From a bacterium (lineage in GTDB: Bacteria; UBP6; JAFGXH01), in the NCBI GenBank assembly GCA_027064085.1, contig JAMOQH010000138.1, forward strand, positions 1-34,982: DNA of 34,982 nucleotides, written 5' to 3'. Both the position numbers and the translations under genes were made by a program. The notes under the pieces are model-generated. The model ran no database searches, was not told the DNA's origin, and saw only the letters and a list, made by a program, of their open reading frames with translations. Positions 1 through 8,097 of this stretch are shown here, piece by piece; position 1 is the first letter of the stretch; each line of letters opens with the position of its first letter.

Positions 1-236
1 TTTACACATCTTTTATGTATTTTATCACAAACTTCAGTCTCTTTATCACACATAGTGTCATTTGTGCAGTAATTTTCTATTCTTTCACATTCACCTGTAG
101 TTTTATTGCATGAATATGATTCCCCACACTCTTTATTTTTACATAAATCTTCGGTTTTAGGATTATTATTACTATCTGAACATGAAATAGCTATAAAAAC
201 TATAAAAATAATCAATAAATTGCATATTTTGAGCAT
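1..236 (-). CDS. Cysteine-rich lipoprotein, N-terminal part (gene runs off the window)
   Basis: Reading leftward from an ATG at 236-234 gives 78 codons open to the window edge. The protein begins MLKICNLL, has a short hydrophobic stretch and a lipobox ending IAISC, so Cys19 should be lipidated. After it come many cysteines in short spacings (CKNKEC, CNKTTGEC, CDKETEVC), as in the EGF-like and disulfide-rich lipoproteins elsewhere in this window. The CNKTTGEC segment resembles the EGF-type repeats of the lipoprotein at 31200-32870. The role is unknown; a cell-surface or periplasmic disulfide-stabilised protein is inferred. The C-terminus lies outside the window. Confidence 0.8.
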   Translation of the reverse strand, partial: MLKICNLLIIFIVFIAISCSDSNNNPKTEDLCKNKECGESYSCNKTTGECERIENYCTNDTMCDKETEVCDKIHKRCV

Positions 237-332
237 TCCAATCACCTTAAAAGTATAAGTTCAATAAATAAACATATTTTTTCCAAATAGACAATGAGTA
301 AGTGGAGTTAATTCTTAAAAATAAAAATTACC

Positions 333-2114
333 TTAAACAAGTTTTAAAAACTCATCTATTTCAGAAGTAACAATTCTTAAACTTGCACGCCAAAACTCAA
401 TATCATGTAAATCAATTCCCACAAATTTAACCGCATCATAAACTGAATTATTTCCAGTTCTTTTTAATAACTCATCATATTTTATTAAAAAATCTTCTTT
501 ATTTTGCTCGTATTGTGCATATAATCCTTTTGCAAACAAAAGCCCAAACGCATATGGATAATTATAAAAATTATAATCAACATCATAATAATGAGGCTTA
601 CATGCCCACATATAAGGGTGCAAAAATTCAGAATCTAGTCCATCTCTATATGCCTTTTTTTGAGCATCAAGCATCAATTTTTTAATTTCTTCAACAGATA
701 AAGCCCCTTCTTCTCTCTTTTTGAAAAATTCTGACTCAAACAAAAATCTACTGTAAATATCTATAATTACCTGAGCAGATTGCATAATAGAGCTTTCAAG
801 AATTGCAATTTTATCATCTTTTTTAGCATCTTTAAGAGCTGCATTAAAAACTATAGTTTCGCAAAAAATACTTGCAGTTTCAGCAAGAGGCATAGGGTAA
901 TCACTATTGATAACTGATACTTCGGTTAAAACTTCTCCATGATATCCATGTCCTAATTCATGAGCTAGTGTATCCATATCATTAAAAGAACCTTCAAAAT
1001 TAGATAAAATCCTGCTTTCTTTTATTGTATGAAGATTAGCACAAAATGCTCCTCCGAGCTTGCCTTCTTTAGGGAAAGGATCTATCCAATTATTATCAAA
1101 TGCCTTTTTGGCAAAATCTCCAAGCCTTTTAGAAAATCCATAAAATTGCTGTAAAATAAAATCCTTTGCTTCATCATAAGTAAATTCCATATTGCTGTTA
1201 CCAATAGGAGCAAACAAATTATAAAACTTTAATCCATTATTGTCACCAAGTAATTCTCCCTTTTTTCTAAAATATTTAACAAATTCAGGAATTGATTCTT
1301 CCATTGCCTTCAACATTGTATTTAATGTTTTTTCATCAACTCTAGCTTCCTTTAAACTCATATCAAGAGGTGATTTATATCCTCTTTTTTTGCTCATTGT
1401 AATGACTTCTCCCTTAATTGAGTTAAGAGCCATTGCCGATACTTCCTCTATATTTTTATATGAATCAATTTCTGCAATATAAGCTTTTTTTCTTACTTCA
1501 GTATCTTTGTCATAGGCAAGATTTCTAATTGATGAAAGAGGGAGTTTCTGACTTTCTCCATTTAATTCTATTTCTATCATTAAATTAGAACTCACCTTGT
1601 TTTGCAAAGTAGTAAATGCTGTTGAACCGGTTTGCTTTAATTTCGCATATAAAATTTCTTCTTCGTCGGTAAGCAAATATTGTGAATCAGATGCTAATTC
1701 CTTAATATGAAATTCGTGAATTTTAAAATAGTCATTGCTGTTAAGTATATCATCAAGATTTTTAACACTTGAAAGGTATTTTTGAAATTTTACTATTGGT
1801 TTTACCTTTTCTGAACTGTAGTCATCAATAATATTAACATATTTCAATGCCTCTGTATTATTGGTATCAGTTGTAACTGTTAATTCTGCAAAAGAATAGA
1901 TTTTTATAAGCAAATTATTTATATTTGTTGCAAAATCAAGATATAGTTTTATTATTTTTTCTGGGCTTTGCCCAGTTTTAATATTATCATTTAATGATTT
2001 ATCAAACCCCAAAATCATAGACTTAATAGAGTTTAAGTCGTTTTGAAATTCTTTACTATCAAAAGAGCTATAAAGAGCTGATAAGTCCCAACTAATAATA
2101 CTATTCTTATTCAT
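333..2114 (-). CDS. pepF: Oligoendopeptidase F (M3 family metallopeptidase)
   Basis: This 593-residue protein has the usual PepF length. It starts with the typical WDLSALY segment and carries the zinc-binding HELGH motif at residues 385-389, within a stretch reading DTLAHELGHGYHG. In the M3 family the two histidines bind zinc, the glutamate is catalytic, and a downstream glutamate (the LAETASIFCE region) supplies the third ligand. PepF proteins are cytosolic and hydrolyse short oligopeptides. No signal peptide is seen. The start is supported by a GGAG ribosome site seven bases upstream. The gene follows flgD by 89 bases on the same strand and is probably not functionally tied to the flagellar genes. 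Confidence 0.95.
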   Translation of the reverse strand: MNKNSIISWDLSALYSSFDSKEFQNDLNSIKSMILGFDKSLNDNIKTGQSPEKIIKLYLDFATNINNLLIKIYSFAELTVTTDTNNTEALKYVNIIDDYSSEKVKPIVKFQKYLSSVKNLDDILNSNDYFKIHEFHIKELASDSQYLLTDEEEILYAKLKQTGSTAFTTLQNKVSSNLMIEIELNGESQKLPLSSIRNLAYDKDTEVRKKAYIAEIDSYKNIEEVSAMALNSIKGEVITMSKKRGYKSPLDMSLKEARVDEKTLNTMLKAMEESIPEFVKYFRKKGELLGDNNGLKFYNLFAPIGNSNMEFTYDEAKDFILQQFYGFSKRLGDFAKKAFDNNWIDPFPKEGKLGGAFCANLHTIKESRILSNFEGSFNDMDTLAHELGHGYHGEVLTEVSVINSDYPMPLAETASIFCETIVFNAALKDAKKDDKIAILESSIMQSAQVIIDIYSRFLFESEFFKKREEGALSVEEIKKLMLDAQKKAYRDGLDSEFLHPYMWACKPHYYDVDYNFYNYPYAFGLLFAKGLYAQYEQNKEDFLIKYDELLKRTGNNSVYDAVKFVGIDLHDIEFWRASLRIVTSEIDEFLKLV

Positions 2115-2203
2115 TTAATACTCCGTAAAATAAAATCAGACTAAAATGTCAAATTTAATTTACAGTTTTTTATATGAGTTGTCAAATATGAAAACAAATG
2201 ATT

Positions 2204-2863
2204 TTATTCACTTATAGAAATAATATTACCTAATCCATAAGTTTCACCTGCAATAACTAACTCTGGGTAACCATTTTCATAAGTTATCCCCGTAATTTTA
2301 CCAGTCATTCTTGGAATTACCGGTATAGAGTTTCCATTATCATCAGTTGCAGTAATTTTAACTTTGTATCTACCATTGGGCATATCTAAGCCTTGTTCAT
2401 TTTGACCATTCCACATTAAAGTATTATCTCCCTGTTGAACAGATGATTGTTGTATGGTTTTTATTAATTGCCCATTTTCACTATATATTGAAATAGTAAC
2501 ATTCTCAGCATTTTGAGGAAGTTCATAATTGATTGTGGCTGTTCCTGAATCAAGATTTATTGTATCTCCTGCTAATACTGCGGTTTTACCTATGTAATTA
2601 ACCATACTTGTATTTGTTGCATTAGATTGTAATAAAGAGAGGTCATCAAGTCCACCATTCATATTTTCCATTTGTTCCAATGATGAGAATTGAGCTAAGT
2701 CGGCAATAAAAGATTCATCATCAGTTGGTTTGAGAGGGTCTTGATTTTGTAGTTTAGTGATTAATAATTTTAAAAACTCATCTTTTCCTAATTGGCTTTG
2801 GGCTGTAGTAAATGCTCCAGCTGTATTATTTGCACCAACTCCTTCTACACCTTGAAGAGCCAT
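2204..2863 (-). CDS. flgD: Flagellar hook assembly protein FlgD (hook cap)
   Basis: The 219-residue protein carries the conserved FlgD N-terminal block near residues 26-66: GKDEFLKLLITKLQNQDPLK followed by PTDDESFIADLAQFSSLEQM. The C-terminal part (from about residue 100) is beta-rich, with a FlgD Ig-like/tudor signature (IYSENGQLIKTI, WNGQNEQGLDMPNGRYKVKI). FlgD forms the temporary cap needed for hook polymerisation outside the outer membrane. The start has AGGAGG just upstream, in the eight bases separating it from fliK, so the two genes are surely co-transcribed and probably translationally linked. Family assignment is secure. Confidence 0.95.
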   Translation of the reverse strand: MALQGVEGVGANNTAGAFTTAQSQLGKDEFLKLLITKLQNQDPLKPTDDESFIADLAQFSSLEQMENMNGGLDDLSLLQSNATNTSMVNYIGKTAVLAGDTINLDSGTATINYELPQNAENVTISIYSENGQLIKTIQQSSVQQGDNTLMWNGQNEQGLDMPNGRYKVKITATDDNGNSIPVIPRMTGKITGITYENGYPELVIAGETYGLGNIISISE

Positions 2864-2871
2864 ATAACCTC

Positions 2872-3993
2872 CTAAACAATAACTTCAATAAGTCCTACAT
2901 AAGAACTTATCGTCTCGTTTTCTGAATAGTTAAATTTTTCTTCAATTTCTTGATATTTTTTTCGTTTTTGTTTGCTATTATTAGATTCTGATTCTGAGTT
3001 TGTATTTTTATCAAATGAAAATGATATGTCATTACTTGCTTTTTTGATTTCTGAAAATAGATTTTTAAGAGATGTTTGATTGTTATTTAATAGTTCTAAT
3101 GTTTCGTGTTTTTGTACTTTAATCTCCACCTTTGTACTTTTTTTAATCATTGATATATTAATTTCTAATTTACCCAAATGTTCAGGAGTTAATTTAAGAA
3201 CAACTTGTTTTCTGTTATTTTGGCTCATATATGTAATGGAGTCTTGTAATTGAGTTTTAATAGACTTCATTGTTTTATAATTGTTTGTTTGTGTTTGATT
3301 TATTGATTTATTGATTGCTTTTTGAGTAAAATTATTTTTATTTGATAATAAATTTAGATTTTCTTTAAAATTTAATTTTTCTTTTAAGGAATTATTGATA
3401 TGTTCATTGCTTTTCTTTTTATGTGCAGGTAATTTTATTTCATTTTTAAAAATGGAAGATTTAAGACTAGAATTCTCATTTCTTTCGTTTCTTTCATTTT
3501 TATCATTAAGGGGGTAAGTTTGTGATTTACCTTTATTTGTAGGTTTGGTATTTTTATTTTGAGAGAACTGCTTAGCAAAAATAATATTGGTAAATTCCTC
3601 TCCTTGAGCTTTGCTCAAAAATGAAGTGGGGGCAATAATGTTGACGGGTGCGGGAGTTGTTTCATTTTTTGTTTTTTTGGGTGAGAATATATTTATTTCT
3701 TTTTCACTTTTTATTTTTTTGTTTATTTCTTTCATTATTATAAATTGAAAATCTAGTTCTTTTACTACTTTAGTGTTTTTTTTATTTTTTTTATTTATTA
3801 TATTATGAGGCTCCATAATAGGATGAGGCTGTTTTATGATAGAAGGAGCTGTTGCCTTATCATGGGGATTTGCTGTTTTATTATGACCAACCTTATTAGG
3901 ATTACTCATCACCGCCTTATTGGGACGAGTCACCGCCTCGTCCCTACGGTGGTGGTGACTGTTTTTTTCAATTTTTAATGATGATATGTTCAT
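2872..3993 (-). CDS. fliK: Flagellar hook-length control protein FliK, with an in-frame palindromic insert
   Basis: A 373-residue, Lys/Asn-rich, low-complexity protein. The C-terminal third (about 240-330) matches the FliK/Flg_hook domain, with KQVVLKLTPEHLGKLEINI followed by a helix-rich segment. FliK measures hook length and switches export specificity; its N-terminal part is normally poorly conserved. Position directly before flgD supports the call. An AGGGG ribosome site precedes the ATG at 3993. Residues 18-24 (DEAVTRP) are encoded by a GC-rich palindrome at 3919-3947, and the next residues (NKAVMSNP, NKVGHNKT, NPHDKATAP) look like decayed repeats of the same unit. The insert keeps the frame open and falls in the variable N-terminus. 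The symbol rests on the C-terminal domain and context. Confidence 0.85.
   Translation of the reverse strand: MNISSLKIEKNSHHHRRDEAVTRPNKAVMSNPNKVGHNKTANPHDKATAPSIIKQPHPIMEPHNIINKKNKKNTKVVKELDFQFIIMKEINKKIKSEKEINIFSPKKTKNETTPAPVNIIAPTSFLSKAQGEEFTNIIFAKQFSQNKNTKPTNKGKSQTYPLNDKNERNERNENSSLKSSIFKNEIKLPAHKKKSNEHINNSLKEKLNFKENLNLLSNKNNFTQKAINKSINQTQTNNYKTMKSIKTQLQDSITYMSQNNRKQVVLKLTPEHLGKLEINISMIKKSTKVEIKVQKHETLELLNNNQTSLKNLFSEIKKASNDISFSFDKNTNSESESNNSKQKRKKYQEIEEKFNYSENETISSYVGLIEVIV
3919..3947. repeat. Palindromic element copy A, inside fliK
   Basis: Two 13-nt arms (3919-3931 and 3935-3947) surround a 3-nt loop. The inner eight bases GGGACGAG/CTCGTCCC pair perfectly and the right arm ends CCCTAC. 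On the fliK strand the core reads in frame as DEAVTRP. The element is GC-rich against a strongly AT-rich background. Decayed 21-24 nt relatives (CCTTATT-containing units) extend leftward to about 3850. It belongs to the same family as the copies at 11461-11552, 12000-12027, 18189-18214 and 18295-18315. Confidence 0.8.
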
Positions 3994-4072
3994 ATTTAAC
4001 CCCTTAATATATAAAAAATCGTCTTTATAGAGATAAACTTGAATATTAATTTTATTTTTTGTTGATTTTCCT

Positions 4073-4078
4073 TATAAT
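4073..4078 (+). promoter_or_regulatory. Putative -10 box for the CAP-domain gene
   Basis: A consensus TATAAT lies 43 bases before the ATG at 4122, in the gap between divergent fliK and the CAP gene. No good -35 hexamer is found at the right distance, so the assignment is tentative. Confidence 0.4.
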
Positions 4079-4121
4079 AGATACGACTAAGAGATGTAGT
4101 TGATTTTTTATGGAGGGGCTT

Positions 4122-5288
4122 ATGAGTAAATTAATTGTTTTTTTATTGTTGTTAGGGATGCCAAGTATTCTATTTACTGATGATATAAAATTAGGAACAC
4201 CTTTAAAGGTAGATTTCTATGATGAGTATTATGGTGAAGAAGAAACTGCCACTCAAGAAGGAGATTATAGTAATGTATATGCAAACTACGAAGAGAGATA
4301 TATACTTTATAATTTAAATTTGTATAGATTAGCTCCACAGCTTTTAAAAAATGAAGATACAAACACCGACCCTGATGTAAAAAAGTGTATTGATTGGGGT
4401 TACTGCTTTCAACCAACAAAACCTCTATATTGGAATCTCAATTTATCGAGAGCTGCAAGATATCATGATGATGATATGATTAAACACAATTGTTTTGCTC
4501 ATAATGACTGTGATGGAGGTGATATTTGGGCAAGAATACAAAGATATTATAGTTCAAGTGCTATGGGAGAAAATATTGCAGCGGGAAGTAAATATAATGA
4601 AGTTACTAAAAATTTTATAAATGAAAAGGGCGCTGCACCTGGAACTGTTGGGCATAGAGAAAATGTTTTCAGTCCTAGTTTTAATGAAGTAGGTTTAGGT
4701 TATTTGTTGGGTGGTTCTTACAGAATGTACACAACTCAAGATTTTGGGGCTTCTGCTAAGTTTACTGCTATACCAGCTGCTATTCACGAGCCTAAAAAAC
4801 CAAATAATGGTGCAACTGTTAAATTTAAGGCAATATATTATAGTAGTACTCAAAATAGTAATCCTAAAATCTATTTAGTTTTGAATAATAAAGAAATTGA
4901 AATGAAAAAAACTGTTTCAAGTCTTGATTGGAAATCAGATAATTATGTTGGAAAAGGTTCTGTTGTAACAAGAAATTGGTATTCTGCTGAATATACAGTC
5001 AATCATAAAATAACTGCAGAATGTAATAATTATTACATTAAAGTAAATGTAGATAATAAAGATTATTATTATCCTGATAATGGTTCATTGCTTGTAGGTC
5101 CTAATTGTGATGATAAATTATATGACTCTAAAAGATTTTCAGAAGCTAATAATGAGGGTAACAATAATTTAAATAATAATCCAGAAGATGAAGGATGTAG
5201 TTTTGGTAATAGTAGCAATAATTATATTTTTTATTTTATGTTTTTAGTAATTTTTTATCTTCGTAAGAAAACTATTAGAGAAAAATAA
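4122..5288 (+). CDS. Secreted CAP/SCP-domain protein with a MYXO-CTERM-like C-terminal anchor
   Basis: The start at 4122 (MSKLIVFLLLLG) is preferred over an ATG 12 bases upstream because GGAGGGG at 4112-4118 is its ribosome site. The 388-residue product has a hydrophobic N-terminal signal and a CAP (SCP/PR-1) domain around residues 50-215, visible as LNLYR, the helix LSRAARYHDDDM, CFAHNDCDGGDIWARI, GENIAAG, GHRENVFSPSFNEVGLGY and the final beta strand. The His/Glu pairs typical of the CAP cavity are present. A Ser/Asn/Pro-rich linker leads to GCS, a hydrophobic segment (YIFYFMFLVIFYL) and RKK at the extreme C-terminus, the layout of MYXO-CTERM sorting signals. Function of bacterial CAP proteins is poorly known. 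It converges on the lipoprotein at 5305 with 16 bases between. Confidence 0.85.
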   Translation: MSKLIVFLLLLGMPSILFTDDIKLGTPLKVDFYDEYYGEEETATQEGDYSNVYANYEERYILYNLNLYRLAPQLLKNEDTNTDPDVKKCIDWGYCFQPTKPLYWNLNLSRAARYHDDDMIKHNCFAHNDCDGGDIWARIQRYYSSSAMGENIAAGSKYNEVTKNFINEKGAAPGTVGHRENVFSPSFNEVGLGYLLGGSYRMYTTQDFGASAKFTAIPAAIHEPKKPNNGATVKFKAIYYSSTQNSNPKIYLVLNNKEIEMKKTVSSLDWKSDNYVGKGSVVTRNWYSAEYTVNHKITAECNNYYIKVNVDNKDYYYPDNGSLLVGPNCDDKLYDSKRFSEANNEGNNNLNNNPEDEGCSFGNSSNNYIFYFMFLVIFYLRKKTIREK

Positions 5289-5304
5289 AGTTTATGTATT
5301 TAAC

Positions 5305-6336
5305 TTATTTTAATTTTCCTTTTGCAGGTATTAATCCTAAAGCCATAACAATTTCTGGGATTTTCATTGCATCTTTCATTGTTAATCTAAAGCTTATTAC
5401 AAGAAATTCATTTTTTTCTTCAATTTTAACTGTATTAACCATATTTTTTATAATATTTATACCAGATGGGGTAACAATAGCTTTTAAATTTGTTAATTGT
5501 TTATCTAAATTTGGTTTAATTTGGTTTAATTGAGTATTTGCTAAACTTGCAAGTGATTTAACTCCATCTTTTGACGATTTCATAACAAGTGTAAAATCTA
5601 TGTTTTTATTATCAACCTTAATTCCAAAGCCTGCAGATTTTAAATTATCTGTAAATTCTTTAAGCATAAAAAATTGTGGTTTACTAAAAAAATTTTTTAT
5701 TTCAGAATCTGTTTTTTCATTAGAAACAAAAATTAAGTTTAATTGACTATTGTTCAATTTTGAAATTATTTCTTTAAAATCATTGTTTCTAGGTGTTGAT
5801 GCTAGATTTTTGGATTTACCTTTATTTAAAGATATTGCATTTTTAACAGAAATTAGTGTTCCACCTATTGTTTTATTACCTATAACTACAAAGCCTGTAT
5901 TATCATCATAAATATTAATATCTAATCCTTCAAATTTTTCTGTTTTAGGGGCTTTGGGCATTTTTTTTAGTTTAGATAAATTAATACCATCTAGTATTAT
6001 CGCTGCATTACTTAAAGGATTGTTTTTAAAATCTTTAATATTTATGAATGCGGATAAAGAATTTAATTCAGATAAGTCTAAACTATTACTTTCTTTTACT
6101 TTACTAAATAATTTTTTTAGCATAGGTTGAAATGCTTTAATATTAAATATGCTTTGAAAGTCAACGATTGCAAGAACTGTTGTTTCTGCAGGGAAATAGC
6201 TAAAGTCTAATGATTTAACTATGTTTTTTGAAGTTTTTTTAGATGAAAGGTTTTGGTTAGATTTATTTTTACAAGCTGTTGTAAAAATGGTTATTGCAAT
6301 TAATGCTATAAATAATAATTTAATTTTTTTATTCAT
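5305..6336 (-). CDS. Lipoprotein of unknown function, faintly DUF3352-like
   Basis: The 343-residue protein starts MNKKIKLLFIALIAITIF and has a lipobox TTAC, predicting a lipid-modified cysteine at about residue 22. The mature part has segments such as FPAETTVLAIVDFQSIF, FVVIGNKTIGGTLISV and ISLNKGKSKNLA. These recall proteins in which a protein-level score is tracked over repeated alpha/beta units (DUF3352-like); this resemblance is weak and from memory. No catalytic motif is recognised. It is downstream of the tRNA gene but separated from it by a terminator, and its own upstream region (6337-6412) is short. Function not assigned. Confidence 0.75.
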   Translation of the reverse strand: MNKKIKLLFIALIAITIFTTACKNKSNQNLSSKKTSKNIVKSLDFSYFPAETTVLAIVDFQSIFNIKAFQPMLKKLFSKVKESNSLDLSELNSLSAFINIKDFKNNPLSNAAIILDGINLSKLKKMPKAPKTEKFEGLDINIYDDNTGFVVIGNKTIGGTLISVKNAISLNKGKSKNLASTPRNNDFKEIISKLNNSQLNLIFVSNEKTDSEIKNFFSKPQFFMLKEFTDNLKSAGFGIKVDNKNIDFTLVMKSSKDGVKSLASLANTQLNQIKPNLDKQLTNLKAIVTPSGINIIKNMVNTVKIEEKNEFLVISFRLTMKDAMKIPEIVMALGLIPAKGKLK

Positions 6337-6412
6337 AATGCTCCTTAAAACTAGAAATCATGAAAATTTATATCATATTTACTATATAAAAACAAGAATG
6401 TTAAATTAAGGC

Positions 6413-6444
6413 AAAAAAAAAGGACTCAAAAGAGTCCTTTTTTT
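6413..6444. terminator. Bidirectional intrinsic terminator
   Basis: GGACTC (6422-6427) and GAGTCC (6432-6437) pair around an AAAA loop. An A run (6413-6421) and a T run (6438-6444) flank the stem, so it can stop transcription on both strands. It lies right at the 3' end of the tRNA on the minus strand. Confidence 0.85.
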
Positions 6445-6520
6445 GGTGGCTGGGGAGAGACTTGAACTCTCGACCTCACGGATATGAGCCGTGTGCTCTA
6501 ACCAACTGAGCCACCCAGCC
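6444..6520 (-). tRNA. tRNA-Met (anticodon CAU)
   Basis: The minus strand folds as a complete 77-nt cloverleaf. The acceptor arm is GGCTGGG (6520-6514) with CCCAGCC (6454-6448), followed by A and an encoded CCA. The D arm contains GGCTCAGTTGGTTAGAGC. The anticodon stem CACGG/CCGTG closes the loop CTCATAT, with CAT at 6486-6484. The T arm contains GTTCAAGTC. Overall sequence resembles elongator tRNA-Met; a CAU anticodon could also belong to the tRNA-Ile2 that receives lysidine. That alternative is less likely given the acceptor stem. The presence of tilS nearby does not decide this. Confidence 0.92.
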
Positions 6521-6531
6521 ACACAAAAGAA

Positions 6532-6560
6532 TATATACACAATTTAACTATAATTGTCAA
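6532..6560 (-). promoter_or_regulatory. Sigma-70-type promoter for tRNA-Met
   Basis: On the minus strand TTGACA (6560-6555), a 17-nt spacer and TATATA (6537-6532) stand just before the tRNA 5' end at 6520. Both hexamers and the spacing are near consensus. Confidence 0.75.
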
Positions 6561-6567
6561 TACTTTC

Positions 6568-6596
6568 TTGTAGAAAATTGAAAAAAATGTTATAAA
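6568..6596 (+). promoter_or_regulatory. Putative promoter for glgA
   Basis: TTGTAG (6568-6573), 17 nt, TATAAA (6591-6596). It predicts a transcript start near 6603, giving a leader of about 20 nt that includes the GGAG site at 6612. It is back to back with the tRNA promoter. Confidence 0.5.
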
Positions 6597-6621
6597 ATTC
6601 TGTTTTTACTTGGAGATAGTT

Positions 6622-8082
6622 ATGAAAATTGCATTTATTACCACAGAAGTTTTTCCTTATGCAAAAGTTGGTGGACTTGGAGATGTTTCATCTGCTCTTC
6701 CTTTAGCATTAAAATCCTTAAAAAAAGAAATTGATATTTTTATGCCTATGTATAAGGATATTGATAAAAAAGCTCATAAAATCAGAAAATACAATCACTG
6801 GAAACCTTTTGATATAAAAATCGGAGATAAAAGCTACAGTGTAGAGCTTTTCAGGGTTAAACTTGATAAAAAGGTTAATGTATTTTTTATATATAATGAA
6901 GAATTATACAATAGGAGTGGAATATATACTAATACAGAAGGCAAAGCATTTAAAGATAATCACATAAGAGATATTTTCTTTTCTAAGGCAAGTCTAGAAG
7001 TTATGAAAATTTTAAATTTAAACTATGATATTTTACATACAAATGATAGTCATACAGCTCTTATTGCACCATATATAAAATTAGTTTATAAAGATGAAGA
7101 AGTTTTTCAAAATACTAAAATTGTATTAACAATTCACAATATCGGAGCTGCATATCAAGGGATTTGTGAAGCAGTAGAAATAGAAAAAGCTGGGTTTTCT
7201 TATGATTTACATTATTTAGGTGGCCCTCTTGAATTTTATGGAAAGTTTAATTTCTTAAAGGCGGGTATCTATTATGCTGATTTAGTTACAACGGTTAGCC
7301 CTAAATATGCCATAGAAATACAAACGCCTCAATTTGGAGAAGGCTTAGATGGATTACTTAGAGAGATGAGTCATAAATTAGTTGGGATACTAAATGGAAT
7401 TGATACTAATATATGGAATCCTTCAAAAGATGATTTAATTAAGAAGAAATATAGTTTCAAAACTGTGAAAAAAGGAAAGTTAGCTAATAAAAAAGAATTA
7501 TTGAAGGAATTTTTCTTAAAAGATGGTAAAAAACCATTAATTTCAATGATTTCAAGGCTTACTGCACAAAAAGGTTTTGATTTATTGGAATCAGTTGCTG
7601 AAGATTTGGCAAAATTAGATATCAATTTGATAGTTTTAGGAACAGGTGAAAAAAATTATGAAATGATTTTGTCATCTTTAATGGAAAGATACCCTGAAAC
7701 ATTTTCTGTAAAATTAAAATATGATGATAAATTAGCTCATTTAATGGAAGCTGGTTCTGATATGTTTTTAATGCCTTCAAAATATGAGCCTTGTGGCTTA
7801 AATCAGTTATATTCATTGGCTTATGGAACTGTTCCTATAGTAAAGGGAGTAGGTGGACTAGAAGACAGTATTGTCTCATATCCCTCTGAGGATTCAACTG
7901 GATTTAAATTTTATAAACATGATTCTTTAGAAATGTTAGAGGCAATAAAAAAAGCAATTGATTTATATAAAAACAATACTGAGGAGTTTTTTAATTTAAG
8001 TAAAAGAGGAATGAAAATAAATAATAATTGGAAAAAATCTGCAAAAGAATATGTAAAACAATACACTGAATTAATAAAATAG
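6622..8082 (+). CDS. glgA: Glycogen synthase (ADP-glucose type, GT5)
   Basis: The start at ATG 6622 (MKIAFITTEVFPYAKVGGLG) is chosen over the in-frame TTG at 6610, because the GGAG overlapping that TTG is the ribosome site. The 486-residue product has normal GlgA length. It carries the N-terminal KVGGLGDV motif (residues 15-22) that binds ADP-glucose phosphates, the HTNDSHTAL segment, NGIDTNIWNP, and the C-terminal GT-B signature EPCGLNQLYSLAYGTVPIV with the GGLEDSI continuation. The family transfers glucose from ADP-glucose to alpha-1,4-glucan in the cytosol. This indicates glycogen storage. The downstream lipoprotein starts only 15 bases later and may share the transcript. No other glg genes are in the window. 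Confidence 0.96.
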   Translation: MKIAFITTEVFPYAKVGGLGDVSSALPLALKSLKKEIDIFMPMYKDIDKKAHKIRKYNHWKPFDIKIGDKSYSVELFRVKLDKKVNVFFIYNEELYNRSGIYTNTEGKAFKDNHIRDIFFSKASLEVMKILNLNYDILHTNDSHTALIAPYIKLVYKDEEVFQNTKIVLTIHNIGAAYQGICEAVEIEKAGFSYDLHYLGGPLEFYGKFNFLKAGIYYADLVTTVSPKYAIEIQTPQFGEGLDGLLREMSHKLVGILNGIDTNIWNPSKDDLIKKKYSFKTVKKGKLANKKELLKEFFLKDGKKPLISMISRLTAQKGFDLLESVAEDLAKLDINLIVLGTGEKNYEMILSSLMERYPETFSVKLKYDDKLAHLMEAGSDMFLMPSKYEPCGLNQLYSLAYGTVPIVKGVGGLEDSIVSYPSEDSTGFKFYKHDSLEMLEAIKKAIDLYKNNTEEFFNLSKRGMKINNNWKKSAKEYVKQYTELIK

Positions 8083-8097
8083 ATAAATAGATTAACT

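Noticed and set aside
6444-6520. tRNA-Ile2 (lysidine-modified CAU)
   Set aside because: The acceptor and D arms look like elongator tRNA-Met; the alternative cannot be fully excluded by sequence alone.
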